In this document: positions 34,127 to 43,419 of the stretch, in pieces
Position numbering within the stretch: position 1 is the stretch's first letter
Layout of the letters: every line of letters starts with the position of its first letter
Source: Fictibacillus phosphorivorans
Lineage (GTDB): Bacteria; Bacillota; Bacilli; Bacillales; Fictibacillaceae
Assembly (NCBI RefSeq): GCF_001629705.1
Contig: NZ_CP015378.1
Span: forward strand, 2,170,001-2,234,000
Length of the DNA: 64,000 bases
Direction: 5' to 3'
Notes under the pieces: model-generated
What the model saw: only the letters and a program-made list of their open reading frames with translations
What the model was told of the DNA's origin: nothing
Databases searched by the model: none
Position numbers and translations under genes: made by a program

Positions 34127-35098
34127 ATGAGTGCTCCGCTTCTAGAAATCAAGGACTTACATGTATCCTTTTATGATAAGAAATCAAAGATAACTGCTGT
34201 TCAAGGAGTCGACCTAACGATCCCTAATGGTGAAACTGTAGCGGTAATAGGAGAATCCGGATCTGGCAAGAGTATCACTTCCCTTTCTATACTCGGTCTA
34301 CTTCCATTAAGCGCCAGTGTTGACAATGGGTCAATCTTGTTTAAAGATCATAATCTATTAAAGTTCTCAAATAAAGAAATGCAACAAATTCGTGGTAGTG
34401 AAATCTCGATGGTGTTCCAAGATGCTCAAGCTAGTTTGAATCCTGCAATGAAGGTGGGAGTCCTCATTACAGAAGGGTTGAAAGCTCGAAAAAAACTGAC
34501 GAAACATGAGCAGCGTAGCGAAGCTTTACGCCTACTCAGGATGGTAGGTCTTAAGAACCATGTGTATGACCAGTTCCCTTCTCAATTATCAGGAGGTATG
34601 AAACAACGTGTTTTGATTGCCATGGCACTTTCTGGTGAACCTAGCTTGTTGATTGCAGATGAACCAACGACTTCACTCGATGTTACCGTACAGAGTCAGA
34701 TTCTTGATCTCATCAATGATTACAAGATTGAAAATGATGCTTCCATCCTTCTGATCACTCATGACTTTGGTGTCGTTGCTGAATATGCAGATCGTGTCTA
34801 TGTCATGTTTGGTGGAAAAGTAGTAGAAGCAGGAGATGTTTATACACTTTTCCGTAATCCAATTCATCCCTATACGAAAGGATTGATCAGTAGCATTCCT
34901 AAGATTTCAGACACAGAGGAGAGATTAAAAAGTGTTTCAGACTTTGTCTTTGAGGAAGTCGGGTATGTAGGTCGACGGTTTGCTCCAGAAACATATTCAA
35001 TTGAAAATAAGGTTTATGATGCGCCATCCGAATTGGTTGAAGTGGAACCGGATCACTATGTCCGGTTGTTTGTAGAGAAGGAGGCTGTTGGAAGATGA
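34127..35098 (+). CDS. Oligopeptide-type ABC transporter ATPase (OppD/DppD-like)
   Basis: The 323-residue ATPase has Walker A GESGSGKS, Q loop VFQDAQASLNP, signature LSGGMKQR, Walker B LLIADEPTTSLD and switch histidine ITHDFG. The C-terminal oligopeptide/nickel extension (NPIHPYTKGLISSIPKI) supports assignment to the Dpp/Opp family. ATP hydrolysis drives uptake through the two permeases upstream. It overlaps the next ATPase gene by four bases. Confidence 0.9.
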   Translation: MSAPLLEIKDLHVSFYDKKSKITAVQGVDLTIPNGETVAVIGESGSGKSITSLSILGLLPLSASVDNGSILFKDHNLLKFSNKEMQQIRGSEISMVFQDAQASLNPAMKVGVLITEGLKARKKLTKHEQRSEALRLLRMVGLKNHVYDQFPSQLSGGMKQRVLIAMALSGEPSLLIADEPTTSLDVTVQSQILDLINDYKIENDASILLITHDFGVVAEYADRVYVMFGGKVVEAGDVYTLFRNPIHPYTKGLISSIPKISDTEERLKSVSDFVFEEVGYVGRRFAPETYSIENKVYDAPSELVEVEPDHYVRLFVEKEAVGR

Positions 35099-36024
35099 GT
35101 AGCATCATTCAATTACAAAATCTCTCAAAATACTTTTCTGTAGGAGGAGAGTTACATAAAGCTGTAGATGGAATCACCCTTGACATAAGAAAAGGTGAGA
35201 CTCTCGGCATTGTAGGAGAATCAGGTTCTGGTAAAACAACGTTAGGTAGGACATTAATGCGATTATACAAACCGGACCAAGGGCAGATATTCTTCGAAGG
35301 AAAGGAAATTACTCATTTACCAGAAGATAAGATCAGACCGATGCGTAAAGAATTTCAGATGGTTTTTCAGAATCCTAGTGATTCTATGAGTCCACATTAT
35401 AATGTAGGAGAGATTCTAGAAGAACCACTTCTGATCCAAGATCTTTTAGCTCCTTCTGAACGTACGAATAAAGCCTATGAGATGTTAGAAAAAGTAGGGC
35501 TACCCAAGACTTCATATTATAAAAAGTTACATGAATTCTCAGGCGGACAGCGTCAGAGGATCGGAATCGCAAGAGCTCTCGTTCTGAATCCCAAACTGTT
35601 AATAGCGGACGAACCCGTCTCTGCTTTAGACGTTTCTGTTCAAGCACAAGTCTTGAACCTTTTAAAAGATCTGCAAAAAGAAATGAATCTAACCTGTGTT
35701 TTTATTTCACATGACTTAAACGTTGTACATTATATGAGCGATCGAGTCGCTGTACTCTATCTTGGTCATCTTTTAGAAGTTGCTCCTAAAAGAGAGCTAT
35801 ATACGAATCCCATTCATCCTTATACAAAATCGTTGCTGTCTTCTATCCCTATTCATGATCCTGAACTAAGAAATCATAGTAGGAAACAGATCGTACTTCC
35901 TGAAAAATCCATTAACCCACCTCATTTAGTAGACGTTGGAAATGGACATTTGGTTGCAGCTGATGTTATTAACATCACCACGTTTGAAACCCAAAAAGAA
36001 AAACAAGACATAGCGGTCAGATAA
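35095..36024 (+). CDS. Oligopeptide-type ABC transporter ATPase (OppF/DppF-like)
   Basis: The 309-residue ATPase shows Walker A GESGSGKTT, Q loop VFQNPSDSMSPHYNV, signature FSGGQRQRIGIARAL, Walker B LLIADEPVSALD and ISHDLNVV, plus the Opp C-terminal NPIHPYTKSLLSSIP. It pairs with the previous ATPase. A strong terminator follows 3 bases later, ending the operon. Confidence 0.9.
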   Translation: MSSIIQLQNLSKYFSVGGELHKAVDGITLDIRKGETLGIVGESGSGKTTLGRTLMRLYKPDQGQIFFEGKEITHLPEDKIRPMRKEFQMVFQNPSDSMSPHYNVGEILEEPLLIQDLLAPSERTNKAYEMLEKVGLPKTSYYKKLHEFSGGQRQRIGIARALVLNPKLLIADEPVSALDVSVQAQVLNLLKDLQKEMNLTCVFISHDLNVVHYMSDRVAVLYLGHLLEVAPKRELYTNPIHPYTKSLLSSIPIHDPELRNHSRKQIVLPEKSINPPHLVDVGNGHLVAADVINITTFETQKEKQDIAVR

Positions 36025-36026
36025 CG

Positions 36027-36058
36027 AAAAAGGATGCCAGATTTTTGGCATCCTTTTC
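36027..36058 (+). terminator. Terminator of the ABC transporter operon
   Basis: AAAGGATGCCA pairs with TGGCATCCTTT around a short loop, followed by TTTTC. It lies directly after the last stop codon. Confidence 0.88.
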
Positions 36059-36061
36059 TAC

Positions 36062-36250
36062 TTAGTTGGTAAGCTGCTCTATATTGTATGTAGTAATTCT
36101 TTGATCGATATGTTTAAAAGCGACTGCGATGATATGAGCTTCTCTAACCACGTTTTTTATAAAGATCCCGTTCTATCCATAGTACAAGTCACAGTTATGC
36201 TTGTCACTTTCTTTAGAAATTCGATGTCTTTCTACATATAAAACTCATAA
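36062..36250 (-). pseudogene. Possible decayed coding remnant
   Basis: One minus-strand frame reads YVERHRISKESDKHNC, then a stop, then GIFIKNVVREAHIIAVAFKH and ends QLTN at 36062-36064. The amino-acid composition after the internal TAG is protein-like, but there is no start, RBS or recognised family. Treat as a weak candidate for a degraded gene end. Confidence 0.25.
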
Positions 36251-36330
36251 TCAACTACTAACACAAAATCAAGAGTTGGAACGATTGATTTCCATGTATC
36301 AACCTATAAACTATTACACCATATAACAAG

Positions 36331-36354
36331 AGACAGCCCTCTTAGGCTGCCTCT
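36331..36354 (-). terminator. Terminator overlapping the end of the fructan operon
   Basis: AGACAGCC (36331-36338) pairs with GGCTGCCT (36345-36352). The DUF624 stop codon lies in the loop. Confidence 0.65.
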
Positions 36355-36962
36355 AATTTATTTTCATTTCGATTAAAAACGGATATTGCACTCTTACTAA
36401 GAATATAAGCGTATACGCTCACTCCAAAAAACGGGATAAGGATCGGTAGCGTTGAGAACACGTAATACAGAACACCACCGGCAAAGAGCATCATGAGCGT
36501 AGAGAATGGGTATAAGATCCCTAACAGTATAGACGTTTTTATCCCACGAGCGAGAGGTATCTCGTAGTGAGCCAATAGGCTGAAGAGATAAATAATCACC
36601 ATACTACTAACCAGTAACAAACCTAACAAGAGCACGTATCCTATTAAAGAATAAGGAGAACTTAAAGACTGCACGAGTTTCCAATCGATATAAAAGAAAT
36701 AAGCAAATAATAAAAAAACACACCCAAAAACGTTCGATCGCATAAATTCTTTTTTATAAAAGAACCAATAATCTTTTAACAAGCCTGATTCTGACTTAGA
36801 GCGAAAACTCTTTCTGATTACCGCAAACAGAGCCGCTGTCGAAGGAAACAAACCAAAAGCGATCATTCCTAAAGTGGTGAAGATCAACCAAAGTCCGTTT
36901 AGAATTACTAGATTTCCTATAAAATGTAACATAGAGGTTATGGATATTAATAATCTTTTCAT
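36342..36962 (-). CDS. YesL-like (DUF624) membrane protein
   Basis: The 206-residue protein has five or six helices and the DUF624 pattern: NLVILNGLWLIFTTLGMIAFGLFPSTAALFAVIRKS (in part) then a WFFYKKEFMRSNVFG loop. YesL-type proteins accompany CUT1 sugar transporter clusters in Bacillales and may assist transport or sensing; the mechanism is unknown. It is the last gene of the fructan cluster, 27 bases after the LamG-GH32 gene. Confidence 0.85.
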   Translation of the reverse strand: MKRLLISITSMLHFIGNLVILNGLWLIFTTLGMIAFGLFPSTAALFAVIRKSFRSKSESGLLKDYWFFYKKEFMRSNVFGCVFLLFAYFFYIDWKLVQSLSSPYSLIGYVLLLGLLLVSSMVIIYLFSLLAHYEIPLARGIKTSILLGILYPFSTLMMLFAGGVLYYVFSTLPILIPFFGVSVYAYILSKSAISVFNRNENKLEAA

Positions 36963-36989
36963 GTTGACTCCCTTTATAGAGAATTCTAT

Positions 36990-39218
36990 CTATTCATATG
37001 CTCCGTTCATGGACCATACCTTAAGCGACACCACGCTTGTTCTTCCCAAAACTCGAACTTCTAATCCGAGTGCATCTTCTTTAGTTGGATATGAGCGGGT
37101 GGTTAAACTTTTTTGTTCGTTCACATAAAGCTCGATCATAGATTTATCTATGAAGAGGTGCAGACTTAAGAGATCTTCTTGAATCTCAAGCTTTCCTTCT
37201 TGAATCCCTTTGGTTCTTGCTAAAGGGTTTAATGTCGTCTTCTCCCGGTTCACTCCCAAGATACTTCTAGATGTATTGTAGTACAAATAGGTCTCTTCTT
37301 CTCTGTCAGGTGACATTTTAACGGCAATGCCAGCTTCCTCGATCTCTTCTAATTTTAACACTAACTCTATCTCTAGTGAATCCGACTGAATCTTTGCAAG
37401 CAGTCTGTTCGCCTCAGTCAAATTTACATAATCTAAATCTAAGAGTAGTTCAGAACGAAGGGATGATAACTCTTCGATTGGTCTTACTCCAAGGCCACCA
37501 TCGTCTCTTAAGAACAACTCTATTGGAAGCCCACCGTTATGTGCCCATCCGGCATTGTATTCTTCTTGAAGTGTACGTTGCCCTTGCGTGATCGTAAACA
37601 CGATAGCTCTTCCTTTAGGATCAATAAAGCCACTCGGTCCTGTAAAGTGGAAGTCACCCACATCGATTAGTTGAGGCTCTTCTTGATCAGGAACAAAGCG
37701 ATGATGCTTCTTATCCCAGCTTCCGATCCAATAGAACACCTCCACATCCGCCCCCTCACCAACTGGAGAGATCAAAAAAACATATTTTCTGTTGCCGTCC
37801 TCATCCTCACCGATCGGTAAGAACACAGGTAGTTCCCAGATGGGGCCGAGAAACGGAAATTTGTCGTGGTCAGCTTTATAAAAAAGATTCTGATACTCCC
37901 AGTCTAGTAGATTAGAAGATGTGTATAGGGCAGCTGTTCCACCTCCGTCTTCATGAGAGGTTCCAACAAGCTGGTACCATAACTCATCTTCTTTCCATAC
38001 AAAGGGATCTCGAAAATCTCCCATCTTCATGCCGAGACCTTCTGTTTGAACGGTTACAGGCTTCTCGACCTTTTTCCACTTTGTAAGAAGTACGTCGCCA
38101 TCCTCTCTAAACGTACTTCTTGCGAGCCCCGTCATCTGGTTAGGAAAGACGGCATCGTTTCCGGCTGTAAAGAAAAGAGCTGGAGCACCATGCTCATCTA
38201 AACATGCACTTCCCGACCAGACACCGTCTGGATCAACTTCTCCTGCTTCTGGAGTAAGGGCAATCGGTAAGTCCCTCCAATGAACGAGATCATCACTCAC
38301 AAGATGCCCCCAATGGATATAGTGCCAGTAAGGGCCTTTAGGATTATGTTGATAGAATATATGGTACTTACCTTGAAAGTATATTGGTGCATGTGGTTCG
38401 TTCATCCAGTGTCCGGGTGGGATCAGATGGTACCTCGGCCTGTGACGGTCTCCTTCATATACTTCTCTTTGAAGCGCAAGATCACCGTAAGGGATCTCTG
38501 GAATCTCGTTTTTTATTATCTTGACTCTTGCATAATGGTTTAAGAGTTTGATAGAGGATAAAGCGGTGTTATAGATCTTTATCTCATCTAACAAGCCGTT
38601 GTACATATTTAAAGAGAAGATATCCTCGATCATAAAGGGCTCGTTATGCATTCCGATTACTAATTCTTTTTGACTTACGATCACACTTGACTCTTTTACG
38701 CTTCTTGTCGCAATCTGTTGTCCGTTTAAATACAAACTCATACAGTGATGTTGTGCACTATAGACGGCTGCAATGTGTGACCATTCATGTAGGGGAAGAG
38801 GATGGCCTTCGTCCCAGACCTCAAGCCACTCCTCTCCCGTACCTACTTGAAACGACCACGAACCATGTCGGTACAGACCTAAGAGAAACCCTGTCTTCTC
38901 TTCTCTATCGTGTTGATTGATAATTGCTGAAAGCTTGTTGTCTGCGCCATATTCAAACGAACGAGGAGCGATCCATGCTTCGATCGTCATCTCAGTTAAC
39001 GTGTTCTGAGCAAGACCCTCACAAGTAACCGATGTCGAATAACCATCAAAGAGTAGACAGTTCCCTTTGATGCCTTGTCTCCAAAGAGGATCACTGGGTG
39101 GTTTATCCGTGGCATCGTTGAACACATAGTTGATATCATGCCAATGTTCGTTAATCTGTTCTTTCGTCGTCTTTCCCATACCTTCATCAAATGCCCAATG
39201 AGCGATTAACTGAGACAT
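36990..39218 (-). CDS. LamG-GH32 fusion, fructan-active enzyme with altered nucleophile motif
   Basis: Starting at ATG 39218 behind AAAGGAG, the 742-residue protein has an N-terminal LamG/concanavalin-like domain (about 10-225; IEAWIAPRSFEYG, LYLNGQQIATRS, GLLDEIKIYNTAL), a GH32 five-blade propeller (about 255-560; HWMNEPHAPIYF, DFRDPFVWKE, PIWELPVF) and a GH32 C-terminal beta-sandwich (FIDKSMIELYVNE). In ordinary GH32 enzymes the first motif is WMNDPNG with an aspartate nucleophile; here it is glutamate (about E274) with NG replaced by HA. The RDP and acid/base glutamate remain. No signal peptide. A variant hydrolase or fructotransferase is likely. Confidence 0.87.
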   Translation of the reverse strand: MSQLIAHWAFDEGMGKTTKEQINEHWHDINYVFNDATDKPPSDPLWRQGIKGNCLLFDGYSTSVTCEGLAQNTLTEMTIEAWIAPRSFEYGADNKLSAIINQHDREEKTGFLLGLYRHGSWSFQVGTGEEWLEVWDEGHPLPLHEWSHIAAVYSAQHHCMSLYLNGQQIATRSVKESSVIVSQKELVIGMHNEPFMIEDIFSLNMYNGLLDEIKIYNTALSSIKLLNHYARVKIIKNEIPEIPYGDLALQREVYEGDRHRPRYHLIPPGHWMNEPHAPIYFQGKYHIFYQHNPKGPYWHYIHWGHLVSDDLVHWRDLPIALTPEAGEVDPDGVWSGSACLDEHGAPALFFTAGNDAVFPNQMTGLARSTFREDGDVLLTKWKKVEKPVTVQTEGLGMKMGDFRDPFVWKEDELWYQLVGTSHEDGGGTAALYTSSNLLDWEYQNLFYKADHDKFPFLGPIWELPVFLPIGEDEDGNRKYVFLISPVGEGADVEVFYWIGSWDKKHHRFVPDQEEPQLIDVGDFHFTGPSGFIDPKGRAIVFTITQGQRTLQEEYNAGWAHNGGLPIELFLRDDGGLGVRPIEELSSLRSELLLDLDYVNLTEANRLLAKIQSDSLEIELVLKLEEIEEAGIAVKMSPDREEETYLYYNTSRSILGVNREKTTLNPLARTKGIQEGKLEIQEDLLSLHLFIDKSMIELYVNEQKSLTTRSYPTKEDALGLEVRVLGRTSVVSLKVWSMNGAYE

Positions 39219-39219
39219 T

Positions 39220-40716
39220 TCAACTTTCTCCTTTCGTCCAAATGGAATGATAGTTGAATACATCCAGTGAATGAAGGTCTACGACACCCTGATCTAAAAA
39301 GAGTTCTATTCCATCACTTTCCTCTTTCGGAAAGATCAAAGAAGTTAACACTTGTTTTCCTTCGTTCACAAACACTTCCACAGAAGACTTATCCACGAAG
39401 ATGTGTAGAGATACATGCTCTTTCTCCAAAACAGCCATTTCTTGAACACATGAAAAAGCGTCATGAAATCCCAAGTCTCCAGATTTTCTTCTGTCTACGT
39501 ATAAAACAGAACGTTGAGAATTAAAACCAATGATCGTTTCTTCTTCATTTGATTGATGCACTTTAAGTCCAAAGACTGCTGCTTCTTTAATTGTAAACGA
39601 AGCTTTAAGTTCAAAGGTTTTGCTCTTGATATCTTTTAAAAGGTTCTCATCCGGTACAAGCGTTATCGTTCGCTTGATAGAAGTTAGCGGCTCCCTAAGA
39701 ACAGATACTTCATGCACTGGTTTCTGGACAAGTCGGATTCCCTCGCTTGTCGATGTTAATGATAAAGACCTTGGTAAAGTCATCGCACTTCTCCATGTAC
39801 TTGTTGGTACATGGTTTGCGTACTTCCAGTTGCTCATCCAACCGATAAACAAACGACGACCATCTTCTTTCGGTACGTCACTCCATGTCACACCCGCATA
39901 GTTGTCTCTTCCGAAATCTAACCATAGCACCACATCCGGATCGTTATCGTTCGTGAATGTCTTACCATTAAAATCACCTACAAAATATTGGGTTCGTGAG
40001 CCCTCATGGTATGCTGGATCATCTCCGATACTGACGATCAGTACCCATCTGTGAACACCATCAATGGGTAAGGAAAACAAATCTGGGCATTCCCACACGC
40101 CTTGATGCGAACCTTCCGTTTTTCCGAACGCGCTCTCAAAGTCCCATGATTTCATATCATTTGATGAATAGAAGCGAACGTGGTTCCCAGCAGCTAGCAC
40201 CATGATCCATTTCCTTTCTTCCTCGTACCAAATGACTTTAGGGTCTCGAAAATCAGCGATGGCTGGCTCTTCAAGAACGGGATTTCCTTCATATTTCGTC
40301 CATGTTCTTCCTTGGTCTTTACTATAAGCTAGGCTTTGGACCTGTCGTGGTTTTCGAGTAACAGGATGTTCGCCTGCATGCGTGAAAATGGCAACCAATC
40401 CCTCTTTCCCATTAAAGAATCCTGTTGAATCGCAAGGATCTACGACAACGCTACCTGAAAAGATAAATCCGATCTCATCAGGAAAAAGAGCGATGGGGAG
40501 ATGTTCCCAGTGAATCATATCGGAACTTACCGCGTGACCCCAGTGCATCGGACCCCAAACGGTACTCTCTGGGTGATATTGATAGAACAAGTGATATTCA
40601 CCTTGAAAATACACCATGCCGTTCGGATCGTTCATCCAATTCTTCATCGGCGTAAAGTGATATTGCGGACGATACTCTTCGTTAAAAAAGTTCGTCGGAC
40701 TCATCTTCATACTCAT
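39220..40716 (-). CDS. GH32 beta-fructosidase (levanase/inulinase/sucrase type), cytoplasmic
   Basis: The 498-residue enzyme carries all GH32 motifs: nucleophile NWMNDPNGMVYF (D30), stabiliser DFRDPKVIW and acid/base GVWECPDLF, plus a C-terminal sandwich (FVDKSSVEVFVNEG). It should release terminal fructose from sucrose, inulin or levan oligosaccharides. There is no signal peptide, so it works on imported substrate. Its start overlaps the fructokinase stop (ATGA) and it ends one base before the LamG-GH32 start, so the three are tightly coupled. Confidence 0.9.
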   Translation of the reverse strand: MSMKMSPTNFFNEEYRPQYHFTPMKNWMNDPNGMVYFQGEYHLFYQYHPESTVWGPMHWGHAVSSDMIHWEHLPIALFPDEIGFIFSGSVVVDPCDSTGFFNGKEGLVAIFTHAGEHPVTRKPRQVQSLAYSKDQGRTWTKYEGNPVLEEPAIADFRDPKVIWYEEERKWIMVLAAGNHVRFYSSNDMKSWDFESAFGKTEGSHQGVWECPDLFSLPIDGVHRWVLIVSIGDDPAYHEGSRTQYFVGDFNGKTFTNDNDPDVVLWLDFGRDNYAGVTWSDVPKEDGRRLFIGWMSNWKYANHVPTSTWRSAMTLPRSLSLTSTSEGIRLVQKPVHEVSVLREPLTSIKRTITLVPDENLLKDIKSKTFELKASFTIKEAAVFGLKVHQSNEEETIIGFNSQRSVLYVDRRKSGDLGFHDAFSCVQEMAVLEKEHVSLHIFVDKSSVEVFVNEGKQVLTSLIFPKEESDGIELFLDQGVVDLHSLDVFNYHSIWTKGES

Positions 40717-41711
40717 GTTTTATCCTCCATGTGTGTTCGGTGTTGGCGTAAAAATAGATCGATCTCATCTATAGTCGGAATCGAGGGGATCGCTCCCTTT
40801 TTTAAAGTAGTTAAAGCCCCTACAGCATTCGCTGTTTGAAGTATTTGTACAATGTCAGTTTCTTGTAACTCAAGAAGTTTTGCGCGTCCCAAAAGTTGGT
40901 ATAGGACACTTCCCCAAAAAACATCACCTGCCCCAGTTGTATCAAGAGCTCTTACTTTGTATCCTGGAATGAACCCCATTTTCCCGTATAATCGATAGGA
41001 CGAACCCTCAGCACCTAATGTAATGATAAGTAAGGGAATAGAATACGTTTCTGAAAGTAATGTCATTGCTTTTTCTAGCATATCCTCCCCTGTAAGAAAA
41101 TGAAGTTCCTCTTCTGATACCTTCACAAGGTCCGCTACCGAGAGTCCTCTTATAATCTGTTCCTTCATCTCATCATGGTCTTCCCATAGTAGTTCACGAA
41201 CGTTAGGATCGAACGATATGATTTTAGCGTTTTCTTTCGCCAGTTCTACCGCATGCCATGTCGCTTCTCGAGATGGTTCACCGGTTAAAGACACAGAACC
41301 GAAGTGAAATATCTTACAACGCTTAATACCCGTTTCCTCTATATTGTCTTTATGCAACATAAGGTCTGCCCCGGGTTTACGATAGAAACGAAACGACCGG
41401 TTGCCATTATCATCTAGATTTACAAATGCTAGAGTTGTAGGGATTTTTTTATCTTTTGTGATTAAGCTGCAATCGACATGATGCTCTTTTAATGTAGAGA
41501 TTAAGTCCTCACCAAAGAAATCTTCCCCAACCCTGGCAATCATGGAAGTAGCTCTTCCCCATTTTCCAAGTGCGGCTACAACGTTCGCAGGCGCACCACC
41601 TGGGTTTTGTTCGAAGGTTGGTCTTTTGTTGAGTGAAGGCCCAGCTGGAGAAAAGTCGATCAAGAGCTCTCCGATTGCCATTACATCTATCTCTTTCATA
41701 TTCATCACCAC
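40713..41711 (-). CDS. PfkB-family fructokinase
   Basis: This 332-residue ribokinase-fold sugar kinase has the N-terminal IGELLIDFSP, NPGGAPANVVAAL (signature 1), SFDPNVRELLW, and the ATP/anion-hole motif LDTTGAGDVFWGSVLYQL with the catalytic aspartate. It would make fructose 6-phosphate from fructose released by the adjacent GH32 enzymes. Start codons at 41711 (GTG), 41705 and 41699 (ATG) are all possible; MKEIDVMAIGE from 41699 is the most family-like. A terminator just upstream separates it from the binding-protein gene, so its expression is probably lower. Confidence 0.88.
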   Translation of the reverse strand: MVMNMKEIDVMAIGELLIDFSPAGPSLNKRPTFEQNPGGAPANVVAALGKWGRATSMIARVGEDFFGEDLISTLKEHHVDCSLITKDKKIPTTLAFVNLDDNGNRSFRFYRKPGADLMLHKDNIEETGIKRCKIFHFGSVSLTGEPSREATWHAVELAKENAKIISFDPNVRELLWEDHDEMKEQIIRGLSVADLVKVSEEELHFLTGEDMLEKAMTLLSETYSIPLLIITLGAEGSSYRLYGKMGFIPGYKVRALDTTGAGDVFWGSVLYQLLGRAKLLELQETDIVQILQTANAVGALTTLKKGAIPSIPTIDEIDLFLRQHRTHMEDKT

Positions 41712-41714
41712 GAT

Positions 41715-41750
41715 TTTAAAAAGCCGGAAAACAAATATGTGTTCCGGCCT
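41715..41750 (-). terminator. Internal terminator between binding protein and fructokinase
   Basis: GCCGGAA (41723-41729) pairs with TTCCGGC (41742-41748), and five T follow on the minus strand. It probably gives partial termination, leaving the binding protein as the most abundant product. Confidence 0.8.
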
Positions 41751-41761
41751 TCCTAGATTTT

Positions 41762-43348
41762 TTATTTATTGAATCGATCCAGTCCGTCTTGATAGATTTT
41801 CATCATATCTTCGACTCCCATTTCTTCTAAAGCTTTAACGTAGGCTTTCCAATCTTTTTCACTGAACCCTTCAACGATAAACTTCGCACGAGTCTGATTC
41901 ACAAGTTCTTTGACATCCGTTTCTATCGTGTTCACCTGATCTAACTCTTCAGGTTTGAAGAAGATCGTTGGATACTTTTCTTTTTCCATGAAAGGACGAT
42001 AGATGTTATCTAGATCCTTGATTCGTTGCTTAGCACGTGGTTCCATCTCAACAATCGTACCAAAATCTTCTTTTAAAATAACACCTGCGCCATTTGGCGC
42101 TACTTTTTGACGATATTCTCCCATCGCTACACCCTCAGGCAGTTCTTTGTTCACAAGTTTTCCGTTCTCGTCTTCTTCATAGATGATTCCGATCGGACCC
42201 CAGTGAATCTGTGCAGCCATCTTTGGTTCATACTGCTCATCAATCCAGCGCATCGTAATCTCAGGGTTCTTGTTAGCATTTGTAATAACAAACGCGTTTC
42301 TAGCAAACTCTGAACCATTCGATCGACCGACTAACTTCTCTCCGGTTGGTCCTTCTAGAGGAGGCATTAGAACGTAATCACCTGCTCGTTCAGGTCCCAC
42401 TACTTCTTCGGTTTCCCACCAGATGTAAGATCCGAGTGTTTCATCCTTTGTTTTACCTTTTGCTAAATACTGAGCAGCATCTTGGGTAAAAGATTCAGGA
42501 TCGATCAATCCTTCTTTATACCATTGATGGAAGTATTGAAGAGCTTCTTTGTATTCTGGTTTGTCTGCTGTAAAGATTACTTTTCCATCTCGTACGATAC
42601 GATGATCGAGGTTATCCGGTTGACCAAAAGCAGCGAAGAAGTCACCAATATCCGCACACCACCAGAGATGCATAAAACTTAATGGAATCTCATCTTTTTT
42701 ACCGTTTCCGTTTGGATCTTGTGTTTTAAACGCACGAAGTACTTCTGTATATTCATCAAGTGTTGTAGGCATTTGAAGTCCTAAATTATCTAACCATTTT
42801 TTATTGATTGACGGAAAGAACGGTGTATCGCCGATTCCCATCTCTTCTGCAGTAGGTAGTGAATAGATGTGACCATCAGGAGCTGTAATCCCTCTTTCTA
42901 TCTCAGGTCGTTTCTTAAAGACTTCTTTTAAGTTTGGGGCATATTCGTCAATAAGGTCTTCAAGCGGGATGAGTGTACCGTTCTGTCCATAAGTCACAAG
43001 GTCATAATCGGTAAACTGAGCGCCGTAAAAAGCATCTGGTAGATCACCACTCGCTAGTAATAAATTCTTCTTTTCCTGATAATCGGTATCAGGTATGTTC
43101 TTCCACTTGATTGATACGTTCGTCGATTTTTCAAGTCTTTTAAAGATTTCCATCTCAGAATAATCTGGTGCGAGAGGTGCTTTTGGTGCTACAATATTAA
43201 GTGAAACTTTTTCTTTCACGATTGGCAGGCCTGTTTTCTCAAAAGTCGCTTTATCCTTTGGCTCGGATTCTTCTTTTGAGTTACAGCCTGCTAATACAAG
43301 ACTAGCACTTAAGAAAACCGTTGTTCCTACTGAAAATACCTTCTTCAT
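41762..43348 (-). CDS. Lipoprotein sugar-binding protein of CUT1 ABC transporter
   Basis: The 528-residue protein has a lipoprotein signal, MKKVFSVGTTVFLSASLVLAGC, and a large family-1 solute-binding domain of the LipO/YtcQ kind (VSLNIVAPKAPLAPDYSEMEIFKRLEKSTNV, in part; DLPDAFYGAQFTDYDLVTYGQNGTLIPLEDLID, in part). It would present fructo-oligosaccharides to the two permeases encoded upstream. Size over 500 residues is typical for binders of longer oligosaccharides. Confidence 0.9.
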   Translation of the reverse strand: MKKVFSVGTTVFLSASLVLAGCNSKEESEPKDKATFEKTGLPIVKEKVSLNIVAPKAPLAPDYSEMEIFKRLEKSTNVSIKWKNIPDTDYQEKKNLLLASGDLPDAFYGAQFTDYDLVTYGQNGTLIPLEDLIDEYAPNLKEVFKKRPEIERGITAPDGHIYSLPTAEEMGIGDTPFFPSINKKWLDNLGLQMPTTLDEYTEVLRAFKTQDPNGNGKKDEIPLSFMHLWWCADIGDFFAAFGQPDNLDHRIVRDGKVIFTADKPEYKEALQYFHQWYKEGLIDPESFTQDAAQYLAKGKTKDETLGSYIWWETEEVVGPERAGDYVLMPPLEGPTGEKLVGRSNGSEFARNAFVITNANKNPEITMRWIDEQYEPKMAAQIHWGPIGIIYEEDENGKLVNKELPEGVAMGEYRQKVAPNGAGVILKEDFGTIVEMEPRAKQRIKDLDNIYRPFMEKEKYPTIFFKPEELDQVNTIETDVKELVNQTRAKFIVEGFSEKDWKAYVKALEEMGVEDMMKIYQDGLDRFNK

Positions 43349-43419
43349 GTTATCCCCCCTAATATTTTTGCTGGCACTAATGAACCCGTTTAAGTCCTGA
43401 TCACCTCCTAAAGAATGAT

